Assembly: GCA_017450645.1 (NCBI GenBank)
Contig: JAFSTE010000006.1
Location: 1 to 64,000, forward strand
Direction: 5' to 3'
From: Eubacterium sp.
GTDB taxonomy: Bacteria > Bacillota > Clostridia > Oscillospirales > Acutalibacteraceae
DNA length: 64,000 nt
In this document: positions 53,510-62,494 of the stretch, piece after piece
Layout of the letters: each line of letters starts with the position of its first letter
How positions within the stretch are numbered: position 1 is the stretch's first letter
Position numbers and translations under genes: made by a program
The notes under the pieces: model-generated
What the model saw: the letters and a program-made list of their open reading frames with translations, nothing else
Databases searched by the model: none
Told to the model about the DNA's origin: nothing

Positions 53510-55003
53510 TCAGCTTACATAATTTGCGGGGTTCTTGCGTACTCCGCCGATAATTACCTCAAAGTGGCAGTGCGGACCCGTTGAGTTACCCGTAGAACCC
53601 GAGCGCGCAATCTGCTGGCCCTTAATAACGCTCTGGCCGACGCTTACAAGAATTGACGAATTGTGCGCGTAAAGCGTTACAACCTGGCGGCCGCTGCCAT
53701 CTGTGCCGTGGTAAATCATAACATAGTGTCCGTACGAATAATTAAGCTTTCTGACCTTGATTACTACGCCCTTTTGCGCCGCAACAATACGCGAGCCGGT
53801 AGGAAGCGGATAATCAATACCCGTGTGTGCCCTGCCGTTGCGGTAATGCCCGAAGCTTTGTGATACAGAGGTGTGACCGGGCGCGGGGTAGCACATATTA
53901 AGTACAAGGTCGTTACCGGAATAAAGACTCTTTGACTCGGACTCCATACGGTCCTCCTCTTCGGAGTGGTCCTTTGTAACCGCGGTGGTAACCTCGTCGG
54001 GGTCTTTAAGTCCGCTTAAAAGGTCGTCAATCTCGTCGTTTACCTTATTAATAAGCTCCTCGTCCTCGTTACGGAATTCGGTATAAAGCTGAGCGTTTTC
54101 GGTGAACACCTTAAAGAGTCTGTCGCTCTCTTTTCTGTCGTCGTTGAGGGTGCGGTTCTTCTCCTCAAGGAGCTTTAAATCCTTTTCAATCTTATCCTTT
54201 TCTTTTTTGCAGAGCTTGTGCTTTTTATCGAGCTTTTTCTTGGCGGAAACAAGCACCTGCTTTCTTTCGTTAAGACCGTTTTGCTTAGTGGTAATCTGTG
54301 CCATCTGGGCGGTAACATCCTTAAGCAAGGCGGTGTCGCTCTTTGAAACAGCCTTAATCATTTCGAACCTTGTAAGGAACTGCGAAATGTCGCTGCTTGT
54401 AAGAAGCGCGGCAAGGATGCTGTCCGTTCCGCTTATGTACATGGCGCGCAGCCTGAAGCAGTACGCCTCGTAAGTTACATCAAACTCTTTTTTTAGCTTT
54501 TTATATTCCTTAACCGCCTTGTCGTAGGCTTTTTGAAGAACATCAATCTGCTTTTTAAGCGGTTCAATCTGTTTATTAAGGGCGTCGACCTTATCCCTTG
54601 CGACATCGACCTCTTTTTCGATTACCTTAATCTCTTTTTCGAGCAGACCGATTTTTGTATCAAGCGCGTCGATATATTCCTCGGTAGTTTTAGCGGACTC
54701 CTTAAACTGACTGAGCTTTTCCTCGCTCTTTTTCAGCTTATCCTGAAGCTCCTCTTTTTGCTTTTTTAAGGATTCCTCGGCTTCTTCCTTTTTTTCTTTT
54801 TCGCTTTTTGTGGTTTTTTCCTCTTTTTCGGTCTTGTCCTCTTTAGTGGATTTTTCTTCTTTTTCGGTGGTGGTTTCTTTTTGAGTAGTCGTGGTAGTCG
54901 TAGACTTATCCTCTTTATCGTCAGCCCACACATTAAGGCACGCGGAAGAAAAAACTACAATTATTGATAACAAAATGCATAAAAGCTTTTTCGTGTTTTT
55001 CAA
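53510..55003 (-). CDS. M23 peptidase with long coiled coil, copy A
   Basis: 497 residues from a TTG at 55003, which has AGAGG 7 bp upstream; a longer ATG frame from 55045 would overlap the upstream gene and has no site. Signal peptide, a Thr/Glu/Lys-rich linker, a coiled coil (about 75-320), then a LytM domain (about 380-497) with HTGIDYP and HCHFEV zinc residues. This is the EnvC/PcsB-like layout for regulated cutting of peptidoglycan. Tandem to copy B. Confidence 0.88.
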   Translation of the reverse strand: MKNTKKLLCILLSIIVVFSSACLNVWADDKEDKSTTTTTTQKETTTEKEEKSTKEDKTEKEEKTTKSEKEKKEEAEESLKKQKEELQDKLKKSEEKLSQFKESAKTTEEYIDALDTKIGLLEKEIKVIEKEVDVARDKVDALNKQIEPLKKQIDVLQKAYDKAVKEYKKLKKEFDVTYEAYCFRLRAMYISGTDSILAALLTSSDISQFLTRFEMIKAVSKSDTALLKDVTAQMAQITTKQNGLNERKQVLVSAKKKLDKKHKLCKKEKDKIEKDLKLLEEKNRTLNDDRKESDRLFKVFTENAQLYTEFRNEDEELINKVNDEIDDLLSGLKDPDEVTTAVTKDHSEEEDRMESESKSLYSGNDLVLNMCYPAPGHTSVSQSFGHYRNGRAHTGIDYPLPTGSRIVAAQKGVVIKVRKLNYSYGHYVMIYHGTDGSGRQVVTLYAHNSSILVSVGQSVIKGQQIARSGSTGNSTGPHCHFEVIIGGVRKNPANYVS

Positions 55004-55016
55004 AATATTACCTCTT

Positions 55017-56375
55017 TTACAAATAGTTTTCGGGATTTTGTGCATAGCTCTGGCTCGAGCCGCCGACCCTTACCTCAAAATGGCAGTGAGGACCGGTCGA
55101 ATTGCCCGTAGAGCCGCTGTTTGCAATCCTTTGTCCTTTTTTGACATACTGTCCTTCGCTGACAATGATTTTATTATTATGCGCGTACAGCGTGTAGACG
55201 CTGTCGCCGCCTTTAGTCTTTTTGTCGTGACGGATTACGATATAGTGTCCGTAGCTTGTTTCAAGCAGTTTAACAAGGATTACCGTACCCGACTCTGCTG
55301 CAACAATCTTTTGATTTTCGTGACCGTTAGTAGAAAAGTCGCAGCCCGTATGCCCTCTGTACGCGCCGAAGGCGCAGGTGATTTTAGTGTACTTAGGGCA
55401 GGGATAGGTGAGCTTTAAGTACCTACTCGGCTTTGTCGCGACTTCGGTAGTCTGTTCTTTATCAGCCGTAGTCTGCTCGGTAGTCGTCGTCTGAGTTTCG
55501 GGCTCGGGATACTTTTTGTCCGCCGCTTCAATGTCGGCGTCAATCTTTTCAAGCTCTTTTTGGGTCGTGTCCCGGAACTCGCCGTATTCCTTGGTTTTAT
55601 CGTGAAGCTGTTTTAACAGCTTATTCTCTTCTATTTGCTGTTGTTCTATAAGAGCCTTTTGCTGCTCCATTTGTTCCTGCTTTTTCAGCAGGCTCGCTTT
55701 TTGAACCTTAAGTCGGCTCTCGTCCTCTTTTTGATTTTTAATAGTAGCTTTAAGAGTTATGGTTTTATCGTTAAGCTCGTTTTGAGTTTTAACTATTTCC
55801 TTGGTTTTGCTTTTAACGCTGCTGAGCAGCTCGCCGTCGCGTTTTGAAACTGCGCTTACCATCTGGTACCGTGTAAGCAGGCTCGAAATGCCGTCGCTGT
55901 TAAGAACGAAGGACAGCAGCCCCGTCTGCTCGCCGCTGATATAAAGCGCGCGCAGCCTTGCGCAGTACGCCGCGTAAACGCTGTTAAAGCGTTCGGTAAG
56001 CACGCTGAGCTCTGAATTAAGGCTCTTAATCTCGCGCTTTGAGTCCGCGATTTTTTCCTCGTTTAACGCGATAGTGTTTTCAAGCGCCGCGACCTTATTC
56101 TGAACAGCGTCGGCGTCGTCTTTAATTAGCTTATACTGCTCGTTAAGAAAGCTGATTTTTTTATCAAGGACTTCTATATACTCCTCGGTGTCGCGGCTCT
56201 GCTCGGAAAGCTTTTTGAGCTTAGTTTCGACCTCGTCTAAATCACGCTGAAGCTGTTCCCTCTGTTCCTCGAGAGTCTGTCCCGACACCTCGCATCTTGC
56301 GGGAGTATCGGCAGTTACAAGAACGCATAAAACAGCCGCCACCGATATTATTTTTACAAGCGCTTTATTCATCAT
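55017..56375 (-). CDS. M23 peptidase with long coiled coil, copy B
   Basis: 452 residues from the first ATG of ATGATG, preceded by GGAAG. Signal peptide about 1-28, coiled coil (about 30-280), Thr/Gln linker, LytM domain (about 325-450) with HTGCDFS and HCHFEV. The sequence from GSTGNSTGPHCHFEV is shared with copy A. The pair is a tandem duplication that has diverged in the linker and coil. First gene of a run leading to queH. Confidence 0.88.
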   Translation of the reverse strand: MMNKALVKIISVAAVLCVLVTADTPARCEVSGQTLEEQREQLQRDLDEVETKLKKLSEQSRDTEEYIEVLDKKISFLNEQYKLIKDDADAVQNKVAALENTIALNEEKIADSKREIKSLNSELSVLTERFNSVYAAYCARLRALYISGEQTGLLSFVLNSDGISSLLTRYQMVSAVSKRDGELLSSVKSKTKEIVKTQNELNDKTITLKATIKNQKEDESRLKVQKASLLKKQEQMEQQKALIEQQQIEENKLLKQLHDKTKEYGEFRDTTQKELEKIDADIEAADKKYPEPETQTTTTEQTTADKEQTTEVATKPSRYLKLTYPCPKYTKITCAFGAYRGHTGCDFSTNGHENQKIVAAESGTVILVKLLETSYGHYIVIRHDKKTKGGDSVYTLYAHNNKIIVSEGQYVKKGQRIANSGSTGNSTGPHCHFEVRVGGSSQSYAQNPENYL

Positions 56376-56414
56376 TTTCACTTCCAAAAGCAATAGATAG
56401 AATACAGCAATATA

Positions 56415-56443
56415 ATTATATCACTTTTAGCTATTATTCTCAA
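56415..56443 (-). promoter_or_regulatory. Promoter of the M23 pair
   Basis: On the minus strand TTGAGA (56443-56438), 17-bp spacer, TATAAT (56420-56415). Confidence 0.75.
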
Positions 56444-56502
56444 TATTATTTATAATATTAATAATTTAAAAATATATTACAAAACTGTAAAATAAATGCA
56501 AA

Positions 56503-56538
56503 AAACCGCCTGTGACAGTTACCCATCACAGACGGTTT
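56503..56538 (-). terminator. Terminator of the hydrogenase operon
   Basis: On the minus strand AAACCGTCTGTGA, loop TGGGTAACTG, TCACAGGCGGTTTTTT; one mismatch. Confidence 0.88.
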
Positions 56539-56548
56539 AATCGGATTA

Positions 56549-58294
56549 TTATTTAAATCTCTTACGCTCAACATATGAGGTGTGGAGCGCATGGTGCGCC
56601 TTAGGACCGCCGAAGCCGTCAAACCACTCGTCATAGAGAGCCTTGATAACAGGCGACTCGTGTGACATACGAAGCGGCATCTCTTTATCCTGGTCATAGA
56701 GAGCCTTAGCACGAACTGCCTTAAGGTCGATTGTGTCACGAACGTACTGTGGCTGAATCGGCTGACCGCCGCCGTTTACGCAGCCGCCGGGACAACCCAT
56801 AATCTCGATAAAGCCCCAGCCCTCGGGATTGCCTGCAGCAAGCTTATCCATAACCTCTTTTGCAGCTGCAGCGCCCGAAGCAACGCAGAGCTTAAGCGGT
56901 GTGCCGCCAACCTCTACTGTAGCCTCTTTAATGCTGTCGGTACCGCGAACAGCCTCAAGCTCGATAGCCTCTGTAGCGCCGTTGAGCCAAGCGTTAGCAG
57001 TTCTTACGGCAGCCTCCATAACGCCGCCTGTTGCGCCAAAGATTACAGCAGCGCCTGTGTCCTCTGCAAGAGGTGAGTCAAACTCCTCGCTCGGCAGAGT
57101 TTCAAAGTTAATACCAAGACGCTTCATCATTCTTGCAGCCTCACGGGTTGTAAGAGCAATGTCAACATCGGGAACGCCTGCTGCGTTTTGGTCAGGACGT
57201 CCAATCTCAAACTTCTTAGCAGTACAAGGCATAACCGAAACAACAACCATATTCTTGGGGTCAATACCCATTTTTTCTGCATAATAGGTCTTGATAACTG
57301 CGCCTGCCATCTGCTGAGGTGACTTACAGGTTGAAAGATGTGGAATAAGGTTAGGATAGTAGAACTCGCAGAACTTAACCCAGCCGGGTGAGCAAGAAGT
57401 AATCATCGGAAGGGTTCCGCCGTTCTTAATTCTTTCAACAAGCTCGTTAGCCTCCTCAACAATTGTAAGGTCAGCGCCGAAGTCTGTATCAAATACCTTG
57501 TCAAAGCCAAGTCTTCTGAGACCTGCAACCATCTTACCCTCAACATTTGTGCCTACAGGCATACCGAAGCATTCGCCTATAGTTGCGCGGATAGACGGCG
57601 CTGTCTGTACAACAACGTACTTATCGGGGTCTGCAAGAGCGTCCCAAACCTTGTCTGTATCGTCCTTTTCGGTAAGAGCGCCTGTAGGACAAACCGCAGT
57701 ACACTGACCGCAGGAGATACAAGGTGTTTCGTTAAGCGAAAGACCGAAAGGCTGACCGATTGAGGTGTCAAAGCCACGGTCGTTAGGACCGATAACGCTT
57801 ACATACTGCTGCTTACAAGCTGCAACGCAGCGACGGCAAAGAATACACTTGTTGTTGTCGCGTACAAGGTGAGGTGTGCTTGTATCAAGCTCATAATGAG
57901 GCTTGCTGCCCTCAAAGCTTGTTTCGTCAACGCCATACTCGTTACAGAGCTTCTGAAGCTCGCAGTTTGTAGAACGCGAGCAGGAAAGGCACTTTTTCTC
58001 GTGAGTGGAAAGTATAAGCTCAAGAGTAGTCTTTCTTGCCTGCTGAATTTTTTCTGAGGTTGTAAGAACCTCCATACCCTCCGATACAGGATAAACGCAG
58101 GCTGTAACCTGTCTGAAACCTCTGCCTTCATTTGCTTCAACAATACAAATTCTGCAGGCGCCGATTTCGTTAATCTTTTTCATATAACAAAGGGTAGGAA
58201 TTTCAATACCAATCTGACGGGCAGCTTCTAAAATAGTTGAGCCCTTTGGTACGCTGGCAGAAACGCCATTAATTTTAACATTAACCATATCCAT
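56549..58294 (-). CDS. hydA: [FeFe]-hydrogenase catalytic subunit HydA
   Basis: 581 residues. A [2Fe-2S] plant-type domain (about 1-78), a His-Cys3 [4Fe-4S] region (HEKKCLSC...CELQ), a 2x[4Fe-4S] ferredoxin (about 140-215), then the H-cluster domain with L1 TSCSPGW, L2 MPCTAKK and L3 MGCPGGCVNGGG. It has all parts of the NADH/ferredoxin-linked trimeric enzymes. Makes or uses H2 in the cytoplasm. 18 bp after hydB. Confidence 0.96.
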   Translation of the reverse strand: MDMVNVKINGVSASVPKGSTILEAARQIGIEIPTLCYMKKINEIGACRICIVEANEGRGFRQVTACVYPVSEGMEVLTTSEKIQQARKTTLELILSTHEKKCLSCSRSTNCELQKLCNEYGVDETSFEGSKPHYELDTSTPHLVRDNNKCILCRRCVAACKQQYVSVIGPNDRGFDTSIGQPFGLSLNETPCISCGQCTAVCPTGALTEKDDTDKVWDALADPDKYVVVQTAPSIRATIGECFGMPVGTNVEGKMVAGLRRLGFDKVFDTDFGADLTIVEEANELVERIKNGGTLPMITSCSPGWVKFCEFYYPNLIPHLSTCKSPQQMAGAVIKTYYAEKMGIDPKNMVVVSVMPCTAKKFEIGRPDQNAAGVPDVDIALTTREAARMMKRLGINFETLPSEEFDSPLAEDTGAAVIFGATGGVMEAAVRTANAWLNGATEAIELEAVRGTDSIKEATVEVGGTPLKLCVASGAAAAKEVMDKLAAGNPEGWGFIEIMGCPGGCVNGGGQPIQPQYVRDTIDLKAVRAKALYDQDKEMPLRMSHESPVIKALYDEWFDGFGGPKAHHALHTSYVERKRFK

Positions 58295-58312
58295 AATATA
58301 AAGGCTCCTTTC

Positions 58313-60136
58313 TTACTGCTTGCTGATTGCGCCGAATTTACACTTAGACATACAAGCACCGCACTTAACGCAGTTCTCGGAATAAATCTCGTATGACGGA
58401 AGCTTATGACCCGGAGCAGTGTAATCAGATTTGTGAATTGTGTTAACAGGACAGTTACCCGCGCACATACCGCAGCCAATACACTTGTCCTTATCAATAG
58501 TATATGTAAGAAGGTCTTTACATACACCTGCAGGACACTTTTTGTCCTGAACGTGAGCGATATACTCATCTTTAAAGAACTTGAGTGTTGCAAGAACAGG
58601 GTTTGGCGCTGTCTGACCGAGACCGCAAGCGGAGTTAGCCTTAATGTAATGGCAAAGCTCCTCAAGTCTGTCAAGGTCCTCCATTGTGCCGTTGCCCTTG
58701 GTAATCTTGTCAAGCATTTCAAGAAGTCGTTTTGTGCCGACACGGCAAGGAGTACATTTACCGCAGGACTCGTCAACCGTAAATTCAAGGAAGAATTTAG
58801 CGATATCTACCATACAGGTATCCTCGTCCATAACGATAAGTCCGCCCGAGCCCATCATACAACCCATAGAAAGAAGGTTGTCGTAGTCAATCTCGGTATC
58901 AATAAGCGAAGCAGGAATACATCCGCCCGAAGGTCCGCCGGTCTGAGCAGCTTTAAATCTCTTGCCGTTGGGGATACCGCCGCCGATATCGTAGATAATC
59001 TCGCGAAGAGTTGTACCCATCGGTACCTCTACAAGACCGGTGTGCTGGATTTTACCGCCGAGTGCGAATACCTTAGTACCCTTTGACTTCTCAGTACCCA
59101 TTGATGCAAACCAGTCTGCACCCTTAAGGAGAATCTGAGGAACATTAGCAAAGGTCTCAACGTTGTTTTCAACAGTTGGCTTGCCGAAAAGTCCCTTAAC
59201 TGCAGGGAACGGAGGTCTCGGACGAGGCTCACCGCGGTTACCCTCGATAGAGGTCATAAGCGCTGTTTCCTCACCGCATACGAATGCGCCTGCGCCAAGA
59301 CGGATTTCCATATCGAAATCGAAGCCGGAGCCGAAAATATCCTTACCTAAAAGGCCGTATTCTCTCGCCTGGTCGATAGCAATCTGAAGTCTTTTAACTG
59401 CGATAGGATACTCTGCACGAACATATACAAAGCCCTTTGTTGCGCCGATAGCGTAACCGCAGATAGCCATAGCCTCGATGATACAGTGCGGGTCGCCCTC
59501 AAGAACGGAACGGTCCATAAATGCACCCGGGTCACCCTCGTCGGCGTTACATACTACATACTTCTGGTCTGCCTTATTAGGTGCGCAAAGCGACCACTTA
59601 AAGCCTGTGGGGAATCCGCCGCCTCCACGACCGCGAAGACCTGAATCTGTAATGCACTTAATAACGTCCTCAGGCGTCATTTCGGTAAGAACCTTACCGA
59701 GTGCCTGATAACCGTCAACAGCGATATACTCGTCGATGTTTTCGGGGTCGATAACACCGCAGTTTCTGAGTGCAACACGCTTTTGTGCTTTGTAGAAATC
59801 TGTGTCGTTTAATGATACAAGACCGTCGTCAAGCTCGTCAACGGGAGTGCTTGTTTCGTCATATACAAGACGGTCAACAATTCTTCCCTTTAAAAGATGC
59901 TCCTCAACGATTTCCTTTACATCGCTTGGCTTAACCTGGCTGTAAAATGTACCCTCGGGGTAAACGATAACTACAGGACCGAGCGCACAAAGACCGAAGC
60001 AGCCTGTCTGAACGAGCTTAATCTCACCCGAAAGTCCGTTAGCGTCAATATGCTCCTTAAAAGCGTCCTGGATAGCTTTACTTCCCGAGGAGGTACAGCC
60101 GGTACCGCCACAGATAAGTACTTGTGAACGAATCAT
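58313..60136 (-). CDS. hydB: NADH-hydrogenase flavoprotein subunit HydB (NuoF-like)
   Basis: 607 residues. An N-terminal thioredoxin-like [2Fe-2S] domain (about 1-105, CGGTGCTSSGS), NuoF body with GLRGRGGGGFPTG (FMN), GAGAFVCGEETAL (NADH), the [4Fe-4S] site SCGKCTPCR and a C-terminal 2x[4Fe-4S] ferredoxin (about 545-605). Couples NADH to the hydrogenase. 16 bp after the small [2Fe-2S] gene. Confidence 0.95.
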   Translation of the reverse strand: MIRSQVLICGGTGCTSSGSKAIQDAFKEHIDANGLSGEIKLVQTGCFGLCALGPVVIVYPEGTFYSQVKPSDVKEIVEEHLLKGRIVDRLVYDETSTPVDELDDGLVSLNDTDFYKAQKRVALRNCGVIDPENIDEYIAVDGYQALGKVLTEMTPEDVIKCITDSGLRGRGGGGFPTGFKWSLCAPNKADQKYVVCNADEGDPGAFMDRSVLEGDPHCIIEAMAICGYAIGATKGFVYVRAEYPIAVKRLQIAIDQAREYGLLGKDIFGSGFDFDMEIRLGAGAFVCGEETALMTSIEGNRGEPRPRPPFPAVKGLFGKPTVENNVETFANVPQILLKGADWFASMGTEKSKGTKVFALGGKIQHTGLVEVPMGTTLREIIYDIGGGIPNGKRFKAAQTGGPSGGCIPASLIDTEIDYDNLLSMGCMMGSGGLIVMDEDTCMVDIAKFFLEFTVDESCGKCTPCRVGTKRLLEMLDKITKGNGTMEDLDRLEELCHYIKANSACGLGQTAPNPVLATLKFFKDEYIAHVQDKKCPAGVCKDLLTYTIDKDKCIGCGMCAGNCPVNTIHKSDYTAPGHKLPSYEIYSENCVKCGACMSKCKFGAISKQ

Positions 60137-60152
60137 TTACTCTACCTCCGTA

Positions 60153-60524
60153 TTATGCTTCATGATTTGTAATTGTGTATTCATTGATGACTTTGCCGCC
60201 GTGGAGATGAATTTCAACAACGTCCTTTGCCTTTTCGGGAGTCATCTTTACATAGGTAACCTTTTCCTTGCCTGCCTCGAACACCTCTACAACAGGCTCA
60301 AACTGACAGATACCGATGCAGCCTGTCTGAGAAACTGTTACCTTGTTGTTAAGTCCAAGTCTGTTAACCTCTTCAACAAAGGCATTAAGTACAGGGCGTG
60401 CGCCTGCAGCAATACCGCAGGTAGCCATACCGACTACTACGCGGATGTCGCCTGTGCCTTCGCGAAGAACAACCTTGTCCTTCATTTGTTCTCTGATGGC
60501 TTGAAGTTCTGCTAATGATTTCAT
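60153..60524 (-). CDS. Thioredoxin-like [2Fe-2S] ferredoxin subunit (HndB type)
   Basis: 123 residues from the ATG at 60524; the ATG at 60533 touches the AAGGAAGG ribosome site. Thioredoxin-like [2Fe-2S] fold with ATCGIAAG and SQTGCIGICQFEP. In NADP-reducing hydrogenase operons this is HndB. Carries electrons between the flavin subunit and HydA. The NuoE-like HydC/HndA subunit is not next to it: the upstream 363 bp hold only repeats. Confidence 0.88.
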   Translation of the reverse strand: MKSLAELQAIREQMKDKVVLREGTGDIRVVVGMATCGIAAGARPVLNAFVEEVNRLGLNNKVTVSQTGCIGICQFEPVVEVFEAGKEKVTYVKMTPEKAKDVVEIHLHGGKVINEYTITNHEA

Positions 60525-60587
60525 ACTTTCCATCCTTCCTTATTCCATATTTATATAATTTAAAATTATAAACATTATTAACATTTT

Positions 60588-60826
60588 TGCCTCCCTTGTT
60601 AAAGGGAGGGGGACCGCTTGCGGTGGAGGGATGGTCGCTCTTTTTTAAGTGGTTTAAAACCAAGCAACCATATTTTCAACACCTTCAAGTAGGTATTGAC
60701 CACCCCTCAGTCACTTCGTGACAGCTCCTACAGGAGCCGTCCCTTTTGTCGCCTGTGGCGACATTTCCCCACACTGTGGGGAATCACCCCTTGGCAGGGG
60801 CGCCAAATCTGTTACTCGCTTCGCTC
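60588..60826. repeat. Structured intergenic repeat, family 1, copy 3 (with hairpin insertion)
   Basis: 239 bp. Same ends as copies 1 and 2. In the AGCTCC/CCCTTGG module it has about 65 extra bases forming three further hairpins: CTCC-TACA-GGAG, TGTCGCC-TGT-GGCGACA and TTCCCCACA-CTG-TGTGGGGAA. Together with the family 2 copy it fills the 60525-60887 gap; no gene is seen there. Confidence 0.8.
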
Positions 60827-60837
60827 GAACAATTAAA

Positions 60838-60897
60838 ATCGGGTGTGGGCAGCGCCCACCATAAATTCATAATTCATAATTGATAATTTATAATTCC
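60838..60897. repeat. Intergenic repeat, family 2, copy 1
   Basis: Hairpin GGTGTGGGC-AGC-GCCCACC followed by AATTCATAATTC-type AT-rich repeats and TAATTCCG. The last bases lie inside the 3' end of the HATPase gene. Compare 63773-63895, where the hairpin reads GGTGTGGAC-AGC-GTCCACC: a compensatory base-pair change. Confidence 0.6.
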
Positions 60898-61436
60898 GAA
60901 TATTGTTCTTTTAAGTATTCCTCAATCCACTTAATAACATCATATGTATCCAGCGGTACATCGCCGAGGACTGTTCTGAGCTCCCTCGTATCGAGTGCAA
61001 CCTCGCCGTTTTCCGTCTTATGTGAAAACAGGAAGTCCGTATCGGGATGTCCCTGAATAAGAGTCGTAACCGAAGCGATTACATCACCCAGCGGTGTAAA
61101 ATCGAGGTGATTTTTATAAAATGTCGCGCAAACCTCGGTGCCGTGGTCGTCGGGAAAGTCCTCAACGGTTTTTGAATTAACCGTAAGGCTGCCGCCCGTC
61201 TGCTCTGCCGCGAGCTTTAACAGCGGCACGCCGAGCCCGACCTTACGCGTAGTACGCGTTGTGTAAAACGGGTCGATAACCGATTTTACAATCTCCTCGC
61301 TCATTCCGCACCCGTCGTCCTTAAAGGTAAGGGTGAGCGTGTCCCCCTGCTCTTCAATAAGGATTTGGGTAAGCGTTGCGCCGGCTTTAACCGAGTTCTC
61401 GGCAACATCTAATATGTTAAGTGAAAGCTCTTTCAT
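60888..61436 (-). CDS. HATPase protein of the hydrogenase locus
   Basis: 182 residues. GHKL ATPase: N-box LNILDVAENSVKAG, G1 DDGCGM, a PFYTTR lid pattern and GLGVPLLKLAAEQTGGSL. No His-phosphotransfer domain, so it is a free ATPase. Genes of this type recur beside clostridial [FeFe]-hydrogenase genes; the role is unknown, perhaps regulation. The last residues come from the family 2 repeat. 3 bp after the PHP gene. Confidence 0.85.
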   Translation of the reverse strand: MKELSLNILDVAENSVKAGATLTQILIEEQGDTLTLTFKDDGCGMSEEIVKSVIDPFYTTRTTRKVGLGVPLLKLAAEQTGGSLTVNSKTVEDFPDDHGTEVCATFYKNHLDFTPLGDVIASVTTLIQGHPDTDFLFSHKTENGEVALDTRELRTVLGDVPLDTYDVIKWIEEYLKEQYSEL

Positions 61437-61439
61437 AGA

Positions 61440-62168
61440 TTAGCCTTTTAACAGTTCAAAAATTTTATTTCTTACGAGCGCACTGCTGTACGGCTCGTCG
61501 TCGATTTCAAAATAATTTTCTTTATCCCTCATATTCTGAAGATAATGCGCGTCCGAGCTTACGATAACACGCTTATCCTGAAGGGAATATTTATTTACAT
61601 ACTCGTCGATTTTATCCTTTTGGTTAATCTCGACTATATCAAAATGCGGTGTTTCGGGGAAGGTACCCAGCACCGATATAATGCCGTTAGCCTGCCTGTC
61701 GATATGCGCGGGGTAGCAAATACCTCCGTAGCGCTTAACAATTTCGGGCGCCTCGTCGAGCGAAACGGTAGTGGCGTTAGAAAGAAGGTTTTCCTCCTCG
61801 CCGATAATGTTGTCCTCGCCGTCAAGGATCAGCTGATTGCCGAAAATGTCTTTTCTGTTCTTTACCGGCACGCGCCTTTTATCAATCTCGCTATCAAACG
61901 CCATAGCGTCCCCGAGTTTTTCAAAAAGGCACACGACATGAATATCCTCGCTTGTGGTAAGCTCCATTCCCGCAACAGGAATTATGCCGTATCTTTTGCA
62001 CGCCTCGAAAAACGCAGGACAGTTTTTGCAGGTGTTATGGTCGGTCAGCGCGATAACATTAAGTCCGCAAAGCGTCGCCATACCCGCAATATTATTCGGC
62101 GTCGAGTCGTCGTCGCCGCAGGGCGACAAACACGAATGCAAATGAAAATCGTAATAATACCTGTTCAT
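61440..62168 (-). CDS. PHP-domain phosphoesterase of the hydrogenase locus
   Basis: 242 residues. PHP motifs: YDFHLHSCLSPCGDDD, IALTDHNTCKNC, GMELTT and CYPAHIDR, then SSDAHYL near the C-terminus. Metal-dependent phosphoesterase fold; substrate unknown. The stop of the DRTGG gene overlaps its start by 1 bp. Found with DRTGG and HATPase genes next to [FeFe]-hydrogenases in many Clostridia. Confidence 0.88.
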   Translation of the reverse strand: MNRYYYDFHLHSCLSPCGDDDSTPNNIAGMATLCGLNVIALTDHNTCKNCPAFFEACKRYGIIPVAGMELTTSEDIHVVCLFEKLGDAMAFDSEIDKRRVPVKNRKDIFGNQLILDGEDNIIGEEENLLSNATTVSLDEAPEIVKRYGGICYPAHIDRQANGIISVLGTFPETPHFDIVEINQKDKIDEYVNKYSLQDKRVIVSSDAHYLQNMRDKENYFEIDDEPYSSALVRNKIFELLKG

Positions 62169-62494
62169 TAAACCTTACCGATTAGTTTTTGCGCCGCCTC
62201 AAAAGCAGGAAGCTGAGTTTTAACAAAGTTAATTCCCTTCTGCTCGGCGGTAGCGCGAAGCTCGTCGTCGAGTGTAACGCCCTCTGCAAGAATAACGCAC
62301 GCGACATCCGAAAGCGAGGCAACCGCGATAACATTAACATTACTCATAATAGTAATCCACGCGTTATCCTCCTGCGCGCGCCCCATAACCCAGCTAAGCA
62401 GGTCGCCGATGTACGCGCCGTTTACCTCTCTGTCAGGCTCAGGCAAACAAACAGGCTCAAATTCACAAGCTGTCATTAGCTCATTAACCGTCAT
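62168..62494 (-). CDS. DRTGG-domain protein
   Basis: 108 residues from the ATG at 62494, with GGAG upstream; a frame from 62521 has none. The pattern VNGAYIGDLLSWVMGRA, ITIMSNVNVIAVASL and CVILAEG matches the DRTGG domain, seen alone in hydrogenase loci and within phosphotransacetylases. Possibly nucleotide- or ligand-binding. It overlaps the HydS-like gene by 11 bp. Confidence 0.82.
   Translation of the reverse strand: MTVNELMTACEFEPVCLPEPDREVNGAYIGDLLSWVMGRAQEDNAWITIMSNVNVIAVASLSDVACVILAEGVTLDDELRATAEQKGINFVKTQLPAFEAAQKLIGKV

Noticed and set aside
51285..60887. CRISPR array
   Set aside because: The repeats are few, long, far apart and structured, with no regular spacers and no cas genes.
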